In this document: piece after piece, positions 44,768-53,901 of the stretch
How the letters are laid out: each line of letters starts with the position of its first letter
How positions within the stretch are numbered: the stretch's first letter is position 1
Origin: G963665215 sp963665215
GTDB lineage: Bacteria; Chloroflexota; Dehalococcoidia; Lucifugimonadales; CAUZJF01
Reading direction: 5' to 3'
DNA: 64,000 bases
NCBI GenBank assembly: GCA_963665215.2
Contig: CAXXWW010000007.1
Span: 62,001-126,000, forward strand
Made by a program: the position numbers and the translations under genes
The notes under the pieces: generated by a model
Databases searched by the model: none
What the model was told of the DNA's origin: nothing
Seen by the model: only the letters and a program-made list of their open reading frames with translations

Positions 44768-45673
44768 ATGAATGAAAGCGTCGATAGGTTCCTCAACTAC
44801 ATAACCGTCGAGCGGGGGGTGTCACCCAATACCTTGGCCGCGTACAGGAACGACCTCTATCAGCTCGTCGAATTCCTGGCCGCCCGGGACCACGGCGCCA
44901 ATGGCGACGTCCCCTGGGACGAAGTGGACACCCAGGTTGTGATGGCCTACGTGCTCGAGCTCCACGACAAAGGATACTCGGACACGACTCGCGCCCGCAA
45001 GGTAGCCTCCGCCAGATCGCTATTTGGGTTTCTGGTGGAGGAGGATGTGATAGACAGCGACCCGACCGAGAATCTGAGCGTGCCGCGGGCGGGGCGGTCC
45101 CTGCCCGAGACCCTCAGCCTGGAGGAGGTCGAGGCGCTGCTGTCGGTGTCTGACGGCGACTCCCCCGACTCGTTGCGGGACCGCGCCATGATGGAGCTCC
45201 TCTACGCCTCTGGAATGCGGGTCAGCGAGCTGGTCGGCATGGACCTGGAGGACATGGACCTGGAGCAGGAATTTGTGCGGTGTTTTGGCAAGGGGTCCAA
45301 GGAGAGGCTGGTACCCATTCACGCTCAGGCGGCGGACACCGTAAGGGCGTACCTCGTGGGAGGGCGGCCCAAGCTGGCGAACAGGGTGTCGGGCCGGGCT
45401 GTCTTCCTCAACCAGCGGGGGGCGCGGCTTACCCGGCAGGGCTTTTGGCTCATATTGCGAGGGCTAACCAAGAGGGCCGGAATTCAGAGAAAGATCAGCC
45501 CCCACACCCTTCGCCATAGCTTCGCAACCCACCTCTTGCGCGGCGGAGCGCCGCTAAGGCACGTCCAGGAGCTTCTTGGCCACGCCAGCATCACCACGAC
45601 TCAGGTGTACACTCACCTGACCAGTGAGCACGTCCGAGAGGAGTACGAGAAGGCCCATCCTCGCGCGAGATAG
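44768..45673 (+). CDS. xerD: tyrosine recombinase XerD
   Basis: This 301-residue recombinase resolves chromosome dimers at dif with a XerC-type partner. The N-terminal core-binding domain (VERGVSPNTLAAYRNDL) is followed by the catalytic domain with LYASGMRVSELVGMDL (Arg), SPHTLRHSFATHLL (His-x-x-Arg), QELLGHASITTTQVYTHL (His, Tyr). It is close to the standard length and intact, unlike the two recombinase remnants near tRNA-Arg. The downstream small gene may be co-transcribed. Confidence 0.92.
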   Translation: MNESVDRFLNYITVERGVSPNTLAAYRNDLYQLVEFLAARDHGANGDVPWDEVDTQVVMAYVLELHDKGYSDTTRARKVASARSLFGFLVEEDVIDSDPTENLSVPRAGRSLPETLSLEEVEALLSVSDGDSPDSLRDRAMMELLYASGMRVSELVGMDLEDMDLEQEFVRCFGKGSKERLVPIHAQAADTVRAYLVGGRPKLANRVSGRAVFLNQRGARLTRQGFWLILRGLTKRAGIQRKISPHTLRHSFATHLLRGGAPLRHVQELLGHASITTTQVYTHLTSEHVREEYEKAHPRAR

Positions 45674-45737
45674 CTGCTACAGGCACGGCGCGGCGGCGCA
45701 AGGCGATCCGTCTGGCCGGTAACCCAGGAGAGACAAA

Positions 45738-46079
45738 ATGCCGAGTAAGTCCCATCGAGCTGCGTCGAGGCAGGCGAAGCTGCGGCAGAAGAGACGGAGG
45801 GTCAAAGGCGCGGACCAGGTCTTCGAGGCCGGCCCTGAGAGGTCCACGGCCATGGTCGAGGCGACCGCCACCGACGACCAGGTTGGGCCTGATCCCAGAC
45901 CGGCTGCGGTGGCCCCGGACCCATCGCCTCTACAGCCCGTCCGCCGCGCCAGACAGTCGCAGTCGGGCACGGCCGCTTCGCGCTACGCCCACCTGGGAGC
46001 GGAGATCCGGCGGATCGGTATCATCTCCATACTTATCTTCGCCATCCTGGCTGCGGTCTCTTTTGTCTTAGGCGGCTAG
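45738..46079 (+). CDS. small basic tail-anchored membrane protein, unknown function
   Basis: This 113-residue protein starts with a Lys/Arg-rich segment (MPSKSHRAASRQAKLRQKRR). A Pro/Ala-rich linker follows, then one C-terminal membrane helix (IGIISILIFAILAAVSFVLGG) that ends at the last residue. GGAGA lies upstream, 64 bp after xerD. The layout suggests a cytoplasmic basic tail held at the membrane. I know of no characterised homologue. Confidence 0.65.
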   Translation: MPSKSHRAASRQAKLRQKRRRVKGADQVFEAGPERSTAMVEATATDDQVGPDPRPAAVAPDPSPLQPVRRARQSQSGTAASRYAHLGAEIRRIGIISILIFAILAAVSFVLGG

Positions 46080-46432
46080 TGATCGCCGCGCTTTCGAGCG
46101 ACGCTTCCCTTGGCACGCCCCTCCGGCGGTTCCCCGCAGGCCAGGCTTCACCTTCGCCGTCCAGGCGCTGGTGATGTCCGCGTCCTTCATTCCCCCGTCC
46201 GAGCGTGACTCATCGCTCATCAGCAGAATGCGCGCATGGGTCTGTTTGTACGCCGCAGCCCGACCGCGTGAGACCAAGGCGTTGAGTTCCTGCGCTGCAA
46301 TACGGCCGGGTGGCACACCGGGGGTGATCGCCGCGCTTTCGAGCGACGCTTCCCTTAGGGGCCACGCCCGCCTTTCCGGACGCAGGACGATCGACCCTGC
46401 GCTGCAATACGGCCGGGTGGCACACCGGGGGT
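46080..46432. repeat. nested direct repeats upstream of uvrC
   Basis: A 32 bp unit beginning TGATCGCCGCGCTTTCGAGC occurs at 46080-46111 and 46325-46356. A 35 bp unit beginning TGCGCTGCAATACGGCCGGG occurs at 46291-46325 and 46398-46432. The second unit ends where the second copy of the first begins, so the block looks like overlapping partial duplications. No gene is supported in this stretch. Confidence 0.8.
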
Positions 46433-46499
46433 ATCGGTGGCGCGGCGAAAGCCGGCTCAACCCGGTACAGTACGGAAGCGAGGCCTGGTTCGCAGGCAA

Positions 46500-48386
46500 A
46501 TGAGCCGGGCACAAGCGATGCAAAGCAACTTTTCAGAGCGCCTGAGGGCCACACCGACGAAGCCCGGCGTGTACCTGATGAGGGACGACGCGGGGGAGGT
46601 GCTCTACGTCGGCAAGGCGTCCAGCCTGCGCCACAGGCTCAGGTCGTACTTCGCCGGCCGGTCGACTCTGACGCCAAAGATCCGCACCATGGTCGGCAAG
46701 GTGGCCGACTTCGACTTCATCCTGACCGAGTCCGACCAGGAAGCGGTCATCCTCGAATGCAACCTCATCAAGCGGCACCAGCCCGTCTACAACGCCCGGC
46801 TCAAGGACGACAAGAGCTATCCATTTATCAAGATTGACGTCTCCGAGGACTTCCCGCTCGTCTACGTCACTCGTCTGGTGGCCGACGACGGCGCACGCTA
46901 CTTTGGGCCCTTTGCCAGCGCCAGCAGCGTCCGTAGAACCCTCGCCCTCCTGAAAAAGCTGTTCCCCTACCGCTCGTGCACCAAGACCATCACCGGGACC
47001 GATCCCCGCCCCTGCCTCGACTACTATATTCACCGGTGTGTCGGGCCGTGCATCGGCGCCGTCAACAAGGAGCAGTACGGTGAGATCGTCGACCAGGTGA
47101 TCCTGTTCCTCGAGGGCAAGACTGACCGGATCGTCAAGGCGATATCGGGGCGCATGCGCCAGGCGGCGGAGGCGCTGGAGTTCGAGCGCGCGGCGGTGCT
47201 GAGAGACCAGCTTCGCGCCATTAACAGCGTCCATGAGGGCCAGAAAGTGCTGCACCTGACCTCGGAGAACCTGGACCTGATCGCGGTGGCGCCCGCCCTC
47301 GGGGAGGCATGGGTGGAGGTCTTTTTCATCCGGCAGGGGAAGCTGATAGGCCGGGACAACTTCATGATGGCCGGCACCGAGGACGACGAGCCGGGCCAGA
47401 TATTGACCGCATTCGTCAAGCAGTTCTACGACGCCAACCCCTATGTGCCGCCGCGCATCTTGGTGCAGCACCCGCTCGAAGACGCGGAGGGCATCCAGGA
47501 GTGGCTGAGGCGGAAACGGGAGGGCCCCGTGACCATCCACGTCCCGCGGAGGGGCGAGAAGCGGAAGCTGATACAGATGGTCGCCGAGAACGCGGTACAG
47601 GGCCTGGAACATCTCAAGTACAGGCGCGCGGGCGGCGGAAACATGCACGCGGCGATGGCGGAGCTCCAGGAGGCCCTGAGCCTTCCCAGTCTGCCCAGTC
47701 GAATCGAGTGCTACGACATCTCCAACATCCAGGGCACCAACCCCGTGGGCAGCATGGTCGTCTTCGAGGACGGCAGGCCGAAGAGCTCCCACTACCGCCG
47801 GTTCAAGATCAAGACGGTGGACGGCATCGACGACTACTCGATGATGCGGGAGGTGCTCACGCGGCGGTTCCAGCGTCTCGCCAAAGGGAGGGAGGAGGCG
47901 ACGGCAGAGGTCAACGGCCATACCAAGACAGACCGCTCGCCCGGCGACCGCGCATGGCAGACCGTACCCGACCTCGTGCTGATCGACGGGGGCAAGGGCC
48001 ATCTCAGCGCTGCCCTGCAGGTGTTCCTGGAGCTGGGCACGGAGGATATCCCGCTTGCCAGCCTCGCGAAGGAGAACGAGGAGCTGTTCGTTCCCCAGAC
48101 CCCGGAGCCCATACTCCTGCCCCGAGGCTCCCAGGGGCTGTTCCTGGTACAGCGGGCCCGGGACGAAGCCCACAGATTCGCCATCACCTTCCACCGCCAA
48201 AGGCGTTCGAAGCGCAGCGTGGCCTCGGCGATGGATGAGATACCGGGGATAGGGCCAAAGCGGCGGCGGATGCTGCTGAGGCGCTTCGGGTCGGTCAAGG
48301 GAGTGAAGGAAGCCGCCCTCGACGACATCGCGTCCGTCCCCGGTTTGACCCTGAAGCTGGCGACCCGCCTTAAAGAGCGCCTATGA
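46500..48386 (+). CDS. uvrC: excinuclease ABC subunit C
   Basis: This 628-residue nuclease makes both incisions in UvrABC repair. The N-terminal GIY-YIG domain (KPGVYLMRDDAGEVLYVGKA) cuts 3'. The UVR motif (EALEFERAAVLRDQLRAI) binds UvrB. The RNase H-like domain (IECYDISNIQGTNPVGSMVV, VLIDGGKGHLSAA) cuts 5'. Two helix-hairpin-helix motifs (IPGIGPKRRRMLLRRFG, VPGLTLKLATRL) close the protein. The ATG at 46500 or 46518 gives the normal N-terminus. It is intact. Confidence 0.95.
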   Translation: MSRAQAMQSNFSERLRATPTKPGVYLMRDDAGEVLYVGKASSLRHRLRSYFAGRSTLTPKIRTMVGKVADFDFILTESDQEAVILECNLIKRHQPVYNARLKDDKSYPFIKIDVSEDFPLVYVTRLVADDGARYFGPFASASSVRRTLALLKKLFPYRSCTKTITGTDPRPCLDYYIHRCVGPCIGAVNKEQYGEIVDQVILFLEGKTDRIVKAISGRMRQAAEALEFERAAVLRDQLRAINSVHEGQKVLHLTSENLDLIAVAPALGEAWVEVFFIRQGKLIGRDNFMMAGTEDDEPGQILTAFVKQFYDANPYVPPRILVQHPLEDAEGIQEWLRRKREGPVTIHVPRRGEKRKLIQMVAENAVQGLEHLKYRRAGGGNMHAAMAELQEALSLPSLPSRIECYDISNIQGTNPVGSMVVFEDGRPKSSHYRRFKIKTVDGIDDYSMMREVLTRRFQRLAKGREEATAEVNGHTKTDRSPGDRAWQTVPDLVLIDGGKGHLSAALQVFLELGTEDIPLASLAKENEELFVPQTPEPILLPRGSQGLFLVQRARDEAHRFAITFHRQRRSKRSVASAMDEIPGIGPKRRRMLLRRFGSVKGVKEAALDDIASVPGLTLKLATRLKERL

Positions 48387-48500
48387 GGCAAGCGGTCACC
48401 GGCGACAAACAGCGTGTAAAGCGACTCTAGGCGGTACGTCTCACGTCCCACACATTCCCTACGGCGAAGACAGGGCCGTCAGAGCGCCGGAGAGGAGAGG

Positions 48501-49367
48501 CTACCCGTCCTTCTCCCCGTCACCCTTATCCCGCTGGTCCGCCATCTTGATGAACGGGCTGAGCATGTTGGTAAACTCCATGGGGAAGATGAACTTGGTC
48601 GATTCGCTGTGGCCGAGCTGCTTGAGCGTGTCGAAGTACTGAAGGCTGAGAGTATTGGAGTCGATGTTCTGGGCCACGCTGTAGATCCTGTCCAGGGCCG
48701 TGGCGAAGCCGTCGGCCCGCAGGACCGCGGCCTGCTGATCGCCCTCGGCGGTGAGAATCTCGGCCTGACGCTTTCCCTCGGCGGTGAGGATGGTCGCCTG
48801 CTTCTCACCCTCGGCCACGGTGACCGCGGCAGTGCGGGTGCCCTCGGCCTCGGTCACCACCGCGCGCCGAATGCGCTCCGCCGCCATCTGCCTGTTCATC
48901 GACTCCTGTATGTCGCGGGCCGGCTCGATCTCGCGTATCTCCACGTTGGAGACCTTGATGCCCCATCGTTCGGTCTCGGAGTCCAGCTTCACCCGTATGT
49001 CGGTGTTTATGCGTTCCCGCTGAGACAATACGTCGTCCACGGTCATTTCGCCCACGACTGCGCGGAGAGTCGTGGTTGCCAGCCCGATCACGGCGGCGCG
49101 GTAGTTCTCAACCTCCAGAACAGCCCGATCGGCGTACTCGGTATGTACCCGCAGATAGACCAGAAAGTCGATGTCGATGGGGGCGTTATCCTTGGTAATG
49201 TTGGTCTGCCTGGGTATGTCGATAACCTGAGTCCGTGTATCGATCTTTCTCCCTGCGTGCATGATGGGTATGAGGAAGACTGGGCCCGGACCTTTCATTC
49301 CCTCGAAGTTCCCCCACTTGAACCGGGCGATACGCTCGAAGTCCTTCAGAAAGTTAATGATAGCCAT
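48501..49367 (-). CDS. SPFH/Band 7 (slipin/stomatin-like) protein
   Basis: This 288-residue membrane-associated scaffold protein has an SPFH domain in residues ~20-170 (GPVFLIPIMHAGRKID, IDIDFLVYLRVHTEYADRAV, RAVVGEMTVDDVLSQRERI, GIKVSNVEIREIEPA). A long Ala/Glu-rich coiled coil follows (AAVTVAEGEKQATILTAEGK). The N-terminus lacks the usual strong membrane helix. It lies 75 bp downstream of nfeD on the same strand, the classical stomatin-NfeD operon, where the NfeD protease is thought to cleave the stomatin tail. AGGAGG precedes the start. Confidence 0.9.
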   Translation of the reverse strand: MAIINFLKDFERIARFKWGNFEGMKGPGPVFLIPIMHAGRKIDTRTQVIDIPRQTNITKDNAPIDIDFLVYLRVHTEYADRAVLEVENYRAAVIGLATTTLRAVVGEMTVDDVLSQRERINTDIRVKLDSETERWGIKVSNVEIREIEPARDIQESMNRQMAAERIRRAVVTEAEGTRTAAVTVAEGEKQATILTAEGKRQAEILTAEGDQQAAVLRADGFATALDRIYSVAQNIDSNTLSLQYFDTLKQLGHSESTKFIFPMEFTNMLSPFIKMADQRDKGDGEKDG

Positions 49368-49442
49368 GACACCCTCCTTTGCTCTGGCCTAAAAACACCG
49401 GTACGCAACGTAAGGCGCAAGTCTGATCAGACCTCCGCCGCC

Positions 49443-50822
49443 CTACGGGACACTCTCCTCGCTGAGGTCGCCGGTCTCAGGCGCCCTGAAGACCTTCAGG
49501 GTGAGGCCGTCGGCCTCCACCACCATCACCTCTTCGCCCTCGCCTATCTCCTCCCCCGAATCGGAGACGGCGCTCCATTGCTCGCTGGCCACCCGGACGG
49601 TGCCGCTGGGGTCAAGGGCGGTGGTGGCCAACCCCAGCTGTCCCACCAACGACGGCGCGGTTGTGGACCCGGCGCCCCCAGACCTTCGGGCGGCGACCAT
49701 GCCCCGGAAAACGAACAGAAAGACCCCGGACATCGCCGCGGCGATCCCCGCGACCAGCCACGGGCTTGTCCTGAAGCTCGGCGTGGGAATCGGCGGGGGG
49801 CTGAACCCTGGAAGGTCGTACCCGCCGAAGAGGAAGAGCGCGCCCAGAACGAAGCTGATCAGGCCGGAAACCCCAAAAAAGCCGATCCCCGGCGCAACCG
49901 CCAGCTCGAGATAGAACAAGGCCATCGACAGGAATATGAGGCCGATACCGGCGATGTTCACCGGCAGGTTTCCCATTGCCACGAACGCCAGCGCCAGTAG
50001 AATTCCTCCGGTTATCCCAGGTACCAGCAGCCCAGGCGCCAGGACCTCGATGAAGACCAGAACGGTGCCCGCCGAGAGCAGTATAAACGCGACGTTGGGA
50101 TTCCCAATAATGCCGAGGAACCGCTCCAGCAGCGTCGGCTGGATGCTACGGACCTCAAGGTCGGCAGTCCGGAGGACGATTGACCCCTCATCGAGCTGCA
50201 CCGTCCTGCCGTCCAGCTGGGCCAGGAGGTCATCCATGTCCCATGCGATCAGGTCGATGATGTTGTTGTCCAGGGCCTCCGTGGCGGAATATGACCTGGC
50301 GCTCAACACGGTCTCCTCCAGGGCCTCGGAGTTCCTGCCGCGCGCCTTCGCGATGTCACGCATGAAGGCCGCCGCGTCCTGGGTCGCCTTGGACTTCAGG
50401 GTCTCGGGAAGGTCCTGTCCGCTGCCGCTGACCGGCGAGGCAGCACCGATGTTGGTTACCGGTGCCATGGCCGCGACGTGGGCAGCCGCGGCGATGAACG
50501 TGCCGGCCGAGGCCGCATGGGACCCAGTCGGAGCGACGTAGACCACAATGGGAATTCTGGAAGTCAGGATACTCTCGACCATATCCCTGGTCGAGTCGAA
50601 GAGGCCGCCGGGCGTGTCCAGTCGCACGATGAGAAGCTGAGCGCCCTCCTCGGTGGCCGTCTCGATGCTCCCGGACAGAAAGCGCGCGGTCACCGGCTGG
50701 ATCGCGCCGTCTATCTCGATTAGCGTCCCGTGGGGGCCTGCCGCCATCGCAGCGGGGATGCTCTGGGAGGCGACCACCCCACTCAGGCCCAGAAACACCA
50801 GCATGACGCCCAGCAGCCGTCT
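49443..50822 (-). CDS. nfeD: NfeD-type membrane serine protease
   Basis: This long-form NfeD of about 459 residues has a signal peptide (LLGVMLVFLGLSGVVASQS). A ClpP/SppA-like protease domain follows with LDTPGGLFDSTRDMVE and the nucleophile in GSHAASAGTF. A Lys in LKSKATQDAAAFM is the likely general base. Four to five membrane helices follow (LVFIEVLAPGLLVPGITGG region), then a C-terminal OB-fold (VGQLGLATTALDPSGTVRV). It works with the downstream SPFH protein in membrane quality control (family knowledge). Confidence 0.92.
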   Translation of the reverse strand, partial: RRLLGVMLVFLGLSGVVASQSIPAAMAAGPHGTLIEIDGAIQPVTARFLSGSIETATEEGAQLLIVRLDTPGGLFDSTRDMVESILTSRIPIVVYVAPTGSHAASAGTFIAAAAHVAAMAPVTNIGAASPVSGSGQDLPETLKSKATQDAAAFMRDIAKARGRNSEALEETVLSARSYSATEALDNNIIDLIAWDMDDLLAQLDGRTVQLDEGSIVLRTADLEVRSIQPTLLERFLGIIGNPNVAFILLSAGTVLVFIEVLAPGLLVPGITGGILLALAFVAMGNLPVNIAGIGLIFLSMALFYLELAVAPGIGFFGVSGLISFVLGALFLFGGYDLPGFSPPPIPTPSFRTSPWLVAGIAAAMSGVFLFVFRGMVAARRSGGAGSTTAPSLVGQLGLATTALDPSGTVRVASEQWSAVSDSGEEIGEGEEVMVVEADGLTLKVFRAPETGDLSEESVP

Positions 50823-51044
50823 CATGACGATCACCCGGTCTCAGTGTACCATTTTCCGCCCGCTAGGAACGGCGAGTATCTGCGCGACGCCGGTCCGTTG
50901 CCTGGGGACTTCGCGGTCCGAAGTCCGCTATTGGCGCTATTACGTTACATGTAATTGTACCTGAACCTTACGCCGGTGTCAATGATTCTGCACTCAGGCC
51001 CGAGGGTCATTCGGTTTTCGGGCCTTTGCCCAAAACTGCCGTGG
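50823..51044. other. intergenic, no gene
   Basis: There is nothing I can support here. It leads into the extragenic palindrome cluster at 51045-51350. Confidence 0.4.
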
Positions 51045-51350
51045 TTCGACAAGCTCACCACGAACGGAGAGCGCCCTTCCGTTCGTCACTTCGGCAACCT
51101 CAGTGCAGGCTCTGAGCCCGTCGAAGGACCTGCCTGCGTCAATAACCGAAAGGCCCTGACTCAGGCCCACACGAAGAGTACCAGGGTGCTGAAAAACCCT
51201 TTTGACCATCCGCCTGGGTCCCTTTCCTTCGGCAGGCTCAGGACAGGCTCTGGCCAGGAAGGGGGGAGATATCATATCTGAGGGACACCCCTTCGACTAT
51301 GCTCAGGGCAGGCTCTCAGACTCCCGGCCCTTCGGCGGGCTCAGGACAGG
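51045..51350. repeat. cluster of REP-like palindromic elements
   Basis: TTCGACAAGCTCACCACGAACGG at 51045-51067 is followed by CCGTTCG and a degenerate reverse arm ending CGTCGAA at 51125. Further half-units with CTTCGGCAGGCTCAGGACAGG, CTTCGACTATGCTCAGGGC and CTTCGGCGGGCTCAGGACAGG lie near 51229, 51291 and 51331. The cluster fills the gap between nfeD and the phosphatase gene. Confidence 0.7.
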
Positions 51351-51445
51351 CGCCGGGGCTTCGCCCCTCTGCACACCCCATATTTCATCGGCCTGCTAGA
51401 CCAACCGTGCTGGGCGCCGGGCAGGCTCTGGGAGCGGGCCTGCCG

Positions 51446-52198
51446 CTACTCCACCAGGGCGGCGCGGATGCCGTCGATCTGGCCGTCGGTCAGACCTATT
51501 GTCCGCGCGTAGGGCTCGACACCACCATACCGCTCATCCACGTGGTCCAGCACCTTGAGCATGGCCTCCGGGGGACAGAACTCCCGCTGGTAGTCCACCC
51601 AGGTGTAGTCGTCGGTTGGCAGGCCCGGCGGCACCTGCTCCGCGAAGTACCGCTCCACCAGGTAGCGGGCGGTGAGGGCGTAGTCCTCGGCGATGACGTC
51701 TGCCGGGACGCCGGCGATTCCGAGGAGAAGAGCGGAGATCACCGCGGTCCGGTCCTTGCCGCCGGCGCAGTGAAACATCGCCGGCCGCGAGGCGGGGTCG
51801 GCCAGGGTGGAGAGAGTCCGGCGTATCTGAGGCTGGCAATGGTCTATCCACGAGCTGTAGCTCCTCAGTATTCTCTCGGCCGCCTCGCCGGTCTCCACGG
51901 AGTCGTCCGTACCGGCCAGGGGCTCGTCACCTATCAGGTTCTGATGTAGGTACGCGATAGCCGATGAGCCTGCGAAGACGTTTGGCTTCTCCTCCAGCTC
52001 GTGCGTCCTCCTGAGGTCGATCACCGTGCGTATGCCGTAGTCGATCAGGGCGTCCTGGGACTCGCGCGGCAGCCCGTGAAGGCTGGCCGCCCTGATGAAA
52101 GTCTTCCAGCGGGTACGCCGGCCGTTCATTGCCGGGTAGCCGCCGAGGTCGCGCACGTTGTATGCGCCGCCTATGTCCAGATGACGGGTTGGCTGCAA
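51446..52198 (-). CDS. tyrosine/serine-type protein phosphatase
   Basis: This 250-residue phosphatase of the Y_phosphatase3 (MptpB-like) group has an N-terminal NVRDLGGYPAMNGRRTRW and central IRTVIDLRRTHELEEKP. The P-loop is MFHCAGGKDRTAVISALL (Cys nucleophile, Lys and Asp as in the HCxxGKDR subgroup). Members act on phosphotyrosine, phosphoserine or phosphoinositides. The TTG start at 52198 follows AGGAGG with ideal spacing. Its role here is not indicated by the neighbours. Confidence 0.88.
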   Translation of the reverse strand: MQPTRHLDIGGAYNVRDLGGYPAMNGRRTRWKTFIRAASLHGLPRESQDALIDYGIRTVIDLRRTHELEEKPNVFAGSSAIAYLHQNLIGDEPLAGTDDSVETGEAAERILRSYSSWIDHCQPQIRRTLSTLADPASRPAMFHCAGGKDRTAVISALLLGIAGVPADVIAEDYALTARYLVERYFAEQVPPGLPTDDYTWVDYQREFCPPEAMLKVLDHVDERYGGVEPYARTIGLTDGQIDGIRAALVE

Positions 52199-52409
52199 AC
52201 CTATCCTCCTTCTATCTCCATCTTTATCCTGCGAATCTCCTTGAGAAGCTGCCTGTTCATGGCGGCCCGGACCAACGGGCCAAACCAGGCGAATATGTCG
52301 CTGGCACCCTTAATGGCGGCTGCTGCGGAGCCATCAGAACGGACGCCCCAGGAACGAGCGCAGGTTAACGAAGTCTTTGTCGGGCCGCTTATCGCACCAA
52401 CCGCGGCGG

Positions 52410-53597
52410 CTACTCATCCGCAGGAAGCCAGGTCTTGAAGAATCGCTGCCAGTTTCGGTGCATCACGTTGGCCATGTCCTCCTGGGAGTAGCCACGACGG
52501 TCCAGGACGTCCGCCACCTTCCGGTAGTCGGCCACTGTGTCGACCTCGTAGGGAGCACCCCCCGCTCCCCCCTGGCCATCGGTATCTCCGCCGATGGCGG
52601 CGTGCAGGGAGTTGCCCGCAAGCTGGCACACGTGGTCGATGTGGTCGGCGTAGTCCTCCAGGGTTACCGCCTCCACCGGGAAGACGGTGCGCCGGTCTGG
52701 GATGTCGCCGCCCCAGTCCAGCGCGTGCTCCCGGTTAAGCATCCAGGTGTCCATGGACGCGCCGATCACGGCTCCGCGCTCGATGATCCTTTTGAGCTGG
52801 TGGTCGGGAAACTGCCGCTCTCCCGGCACCAGGGCGCGGCAGTTCTGGTGGCTGGCCAGCACGGGCCCCGAAAATATGTCCAGCGCCTGCCGCACCGACT
52901 CGTCGGATGTGTGGGACACGTCCAGCACCATCCCAAGCGACTCCATCTCGCGGAGAAGCTGCCCGGCGCCGGGCAGGAGGCCGCCCGAGACGCCCGTTCC
53001 CGTGCCGTGCGAGTACGTGCTGACGCCGTAGTGGGAGAGGCTCACCACTCGCAGGCCGGCCTCCCACCACTGGTGGACCTGCTCTGGCCAAAGGATGGCG
53101 TCCGCTCCCTCCATCCCGATTACCATCCCTACCGGCAGGTCCTGGTACCCGGACGCCTCAGACCAGGTCCGCATGTGGTCGCTAAAGTCCTCGCGGCTCT
53201 GCAGAATCCGCGCCTCTCCCCTCGCCTCCAGAATGCGGTAGTAGGCGAGCTGCCCCTGGGCGACGGAGTAGGCGATCTCCACAGTGCGATATTCACCATG
53301 GGGATGCGCCGGTTTGGGGACGCACGCCGACACCTTGACCAGCGCCGCCGCGATCCCGCCGCGGCGCATCTCGGGCAGCGACGCCATGGTCTCACTGTCG
53401 GGCCATCCCCGGACGCCGGACCTGCCTTTCGGGGCGGAGCGGACCTCGTCGATGGGGCGCGTCAGGTCGCGGTCCATGTCCAGAGCGCCCACAGCCATCG
53501 GGTAATCTCCGTCAATGATCAGCATGTCCTGGTTCAAGGCCCTCCACTCCTCAGACGCCGCGTGGCTTCCCAGTCCGCCCCCATCCGAGGCGGTCAA
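52410..53597 (-). CDS. membrane dipeptidase, M19 family (atypical metal site)
   Basis: This 395-residue renal-dipeptidase-type TIM barrel shows the family elements VGMVIGMEGADAILW (bridging Glu), VSLSHYGVSTYSHGTG, LGMVLDVSHTSDESV, VLASHQNCRALVPGERQ and AIGGDTDGQGG. The first metal motif, normally DGHxD, reads IIDGDYPMA, so its histidine is missing. Activity or metal content may differ, and related lyases exist in the family. The TTG start at 53597 has no ribosome site. ATG 53525 may be the true start. Confidence 0.82.
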   Translation of the reverse strand: MTASDGGGLGSHAASEEWRALNQDMLIIDGDYPMAVGALDMDRDLTRPIDEVRSAPKGRSGVRGWPDSETMASLPEMRRGGIAAALVKVSACVPKPAHPHGEYRTVEIAYSVAQGQLAYYRILEARGEARILQSREDFSDHMRTWSEASGYQDLPVGMVIGMEGADAILWPEQVHQWWEAGLRVVSLSHYGVSTYSHGTGTGVSGGLLPGAGQLLREMESLGMVLDVSHTSDESVRQALDIFSGPVLASHQNCRALVPGERQFPDHQLKRIIERGAVIGASMDTWMLNREHALDWGGDIPDRRTVFPVEAVTLEDYADHIDHVCQLAGNSLHAAIGGDTDGQGGAGGAPYEVDTVADYRKVADVLDRRGYSQEDMANVMHRNWQRFFKTWLPADE

Positions 53598-53901
53598 AGC
53601 TGATTTTGGCGGCGCCGCGGCTCTTCATTATGAGTGCAGGAGGGTCCTTGGGCAAGCTCAGGATGAACGCATGTCGGGTTGTACCTTCGTAGCGAGCCCT
53701 TCGTCAGGCTCAGAGCCTGCCCCGAGTCAGCCGAGGCGACGGGCCCTGGCGATCCACATCGTATCGGGGTAAAGACCCGAGAACTGATTGCCCCTGGGCG
53801 AGGAACGGCAACCGTTGACCCTCTAGCGGGACGTAACTACAATTAAGGTCGCTCCCGGGAGCATGCTTGTAACGGCGCCCGACCTTCAAGGGAACCAGTT
53901 G
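53598..53901. repeat. intergenic gap with degenerate REP-like units
   Basis: CAAGCTCAGGATGAACGC (from about 53654) and CCCTTCGTCAGGCTCAGAGCC (from about 53699) are diverged copies of the extragenic palindrome found at 44.5 and 51 kb. No gene is supported between the dipeptidase (leftward) and the MFS gene (rightward). Confidence 0.5.

Noticed and set aside
46533..48200. 555-codon open frame antisense to uvrC
   Set aside because: It mirrors the uvrC reading frame and shows no family features, so it is a GC-driven shadow.
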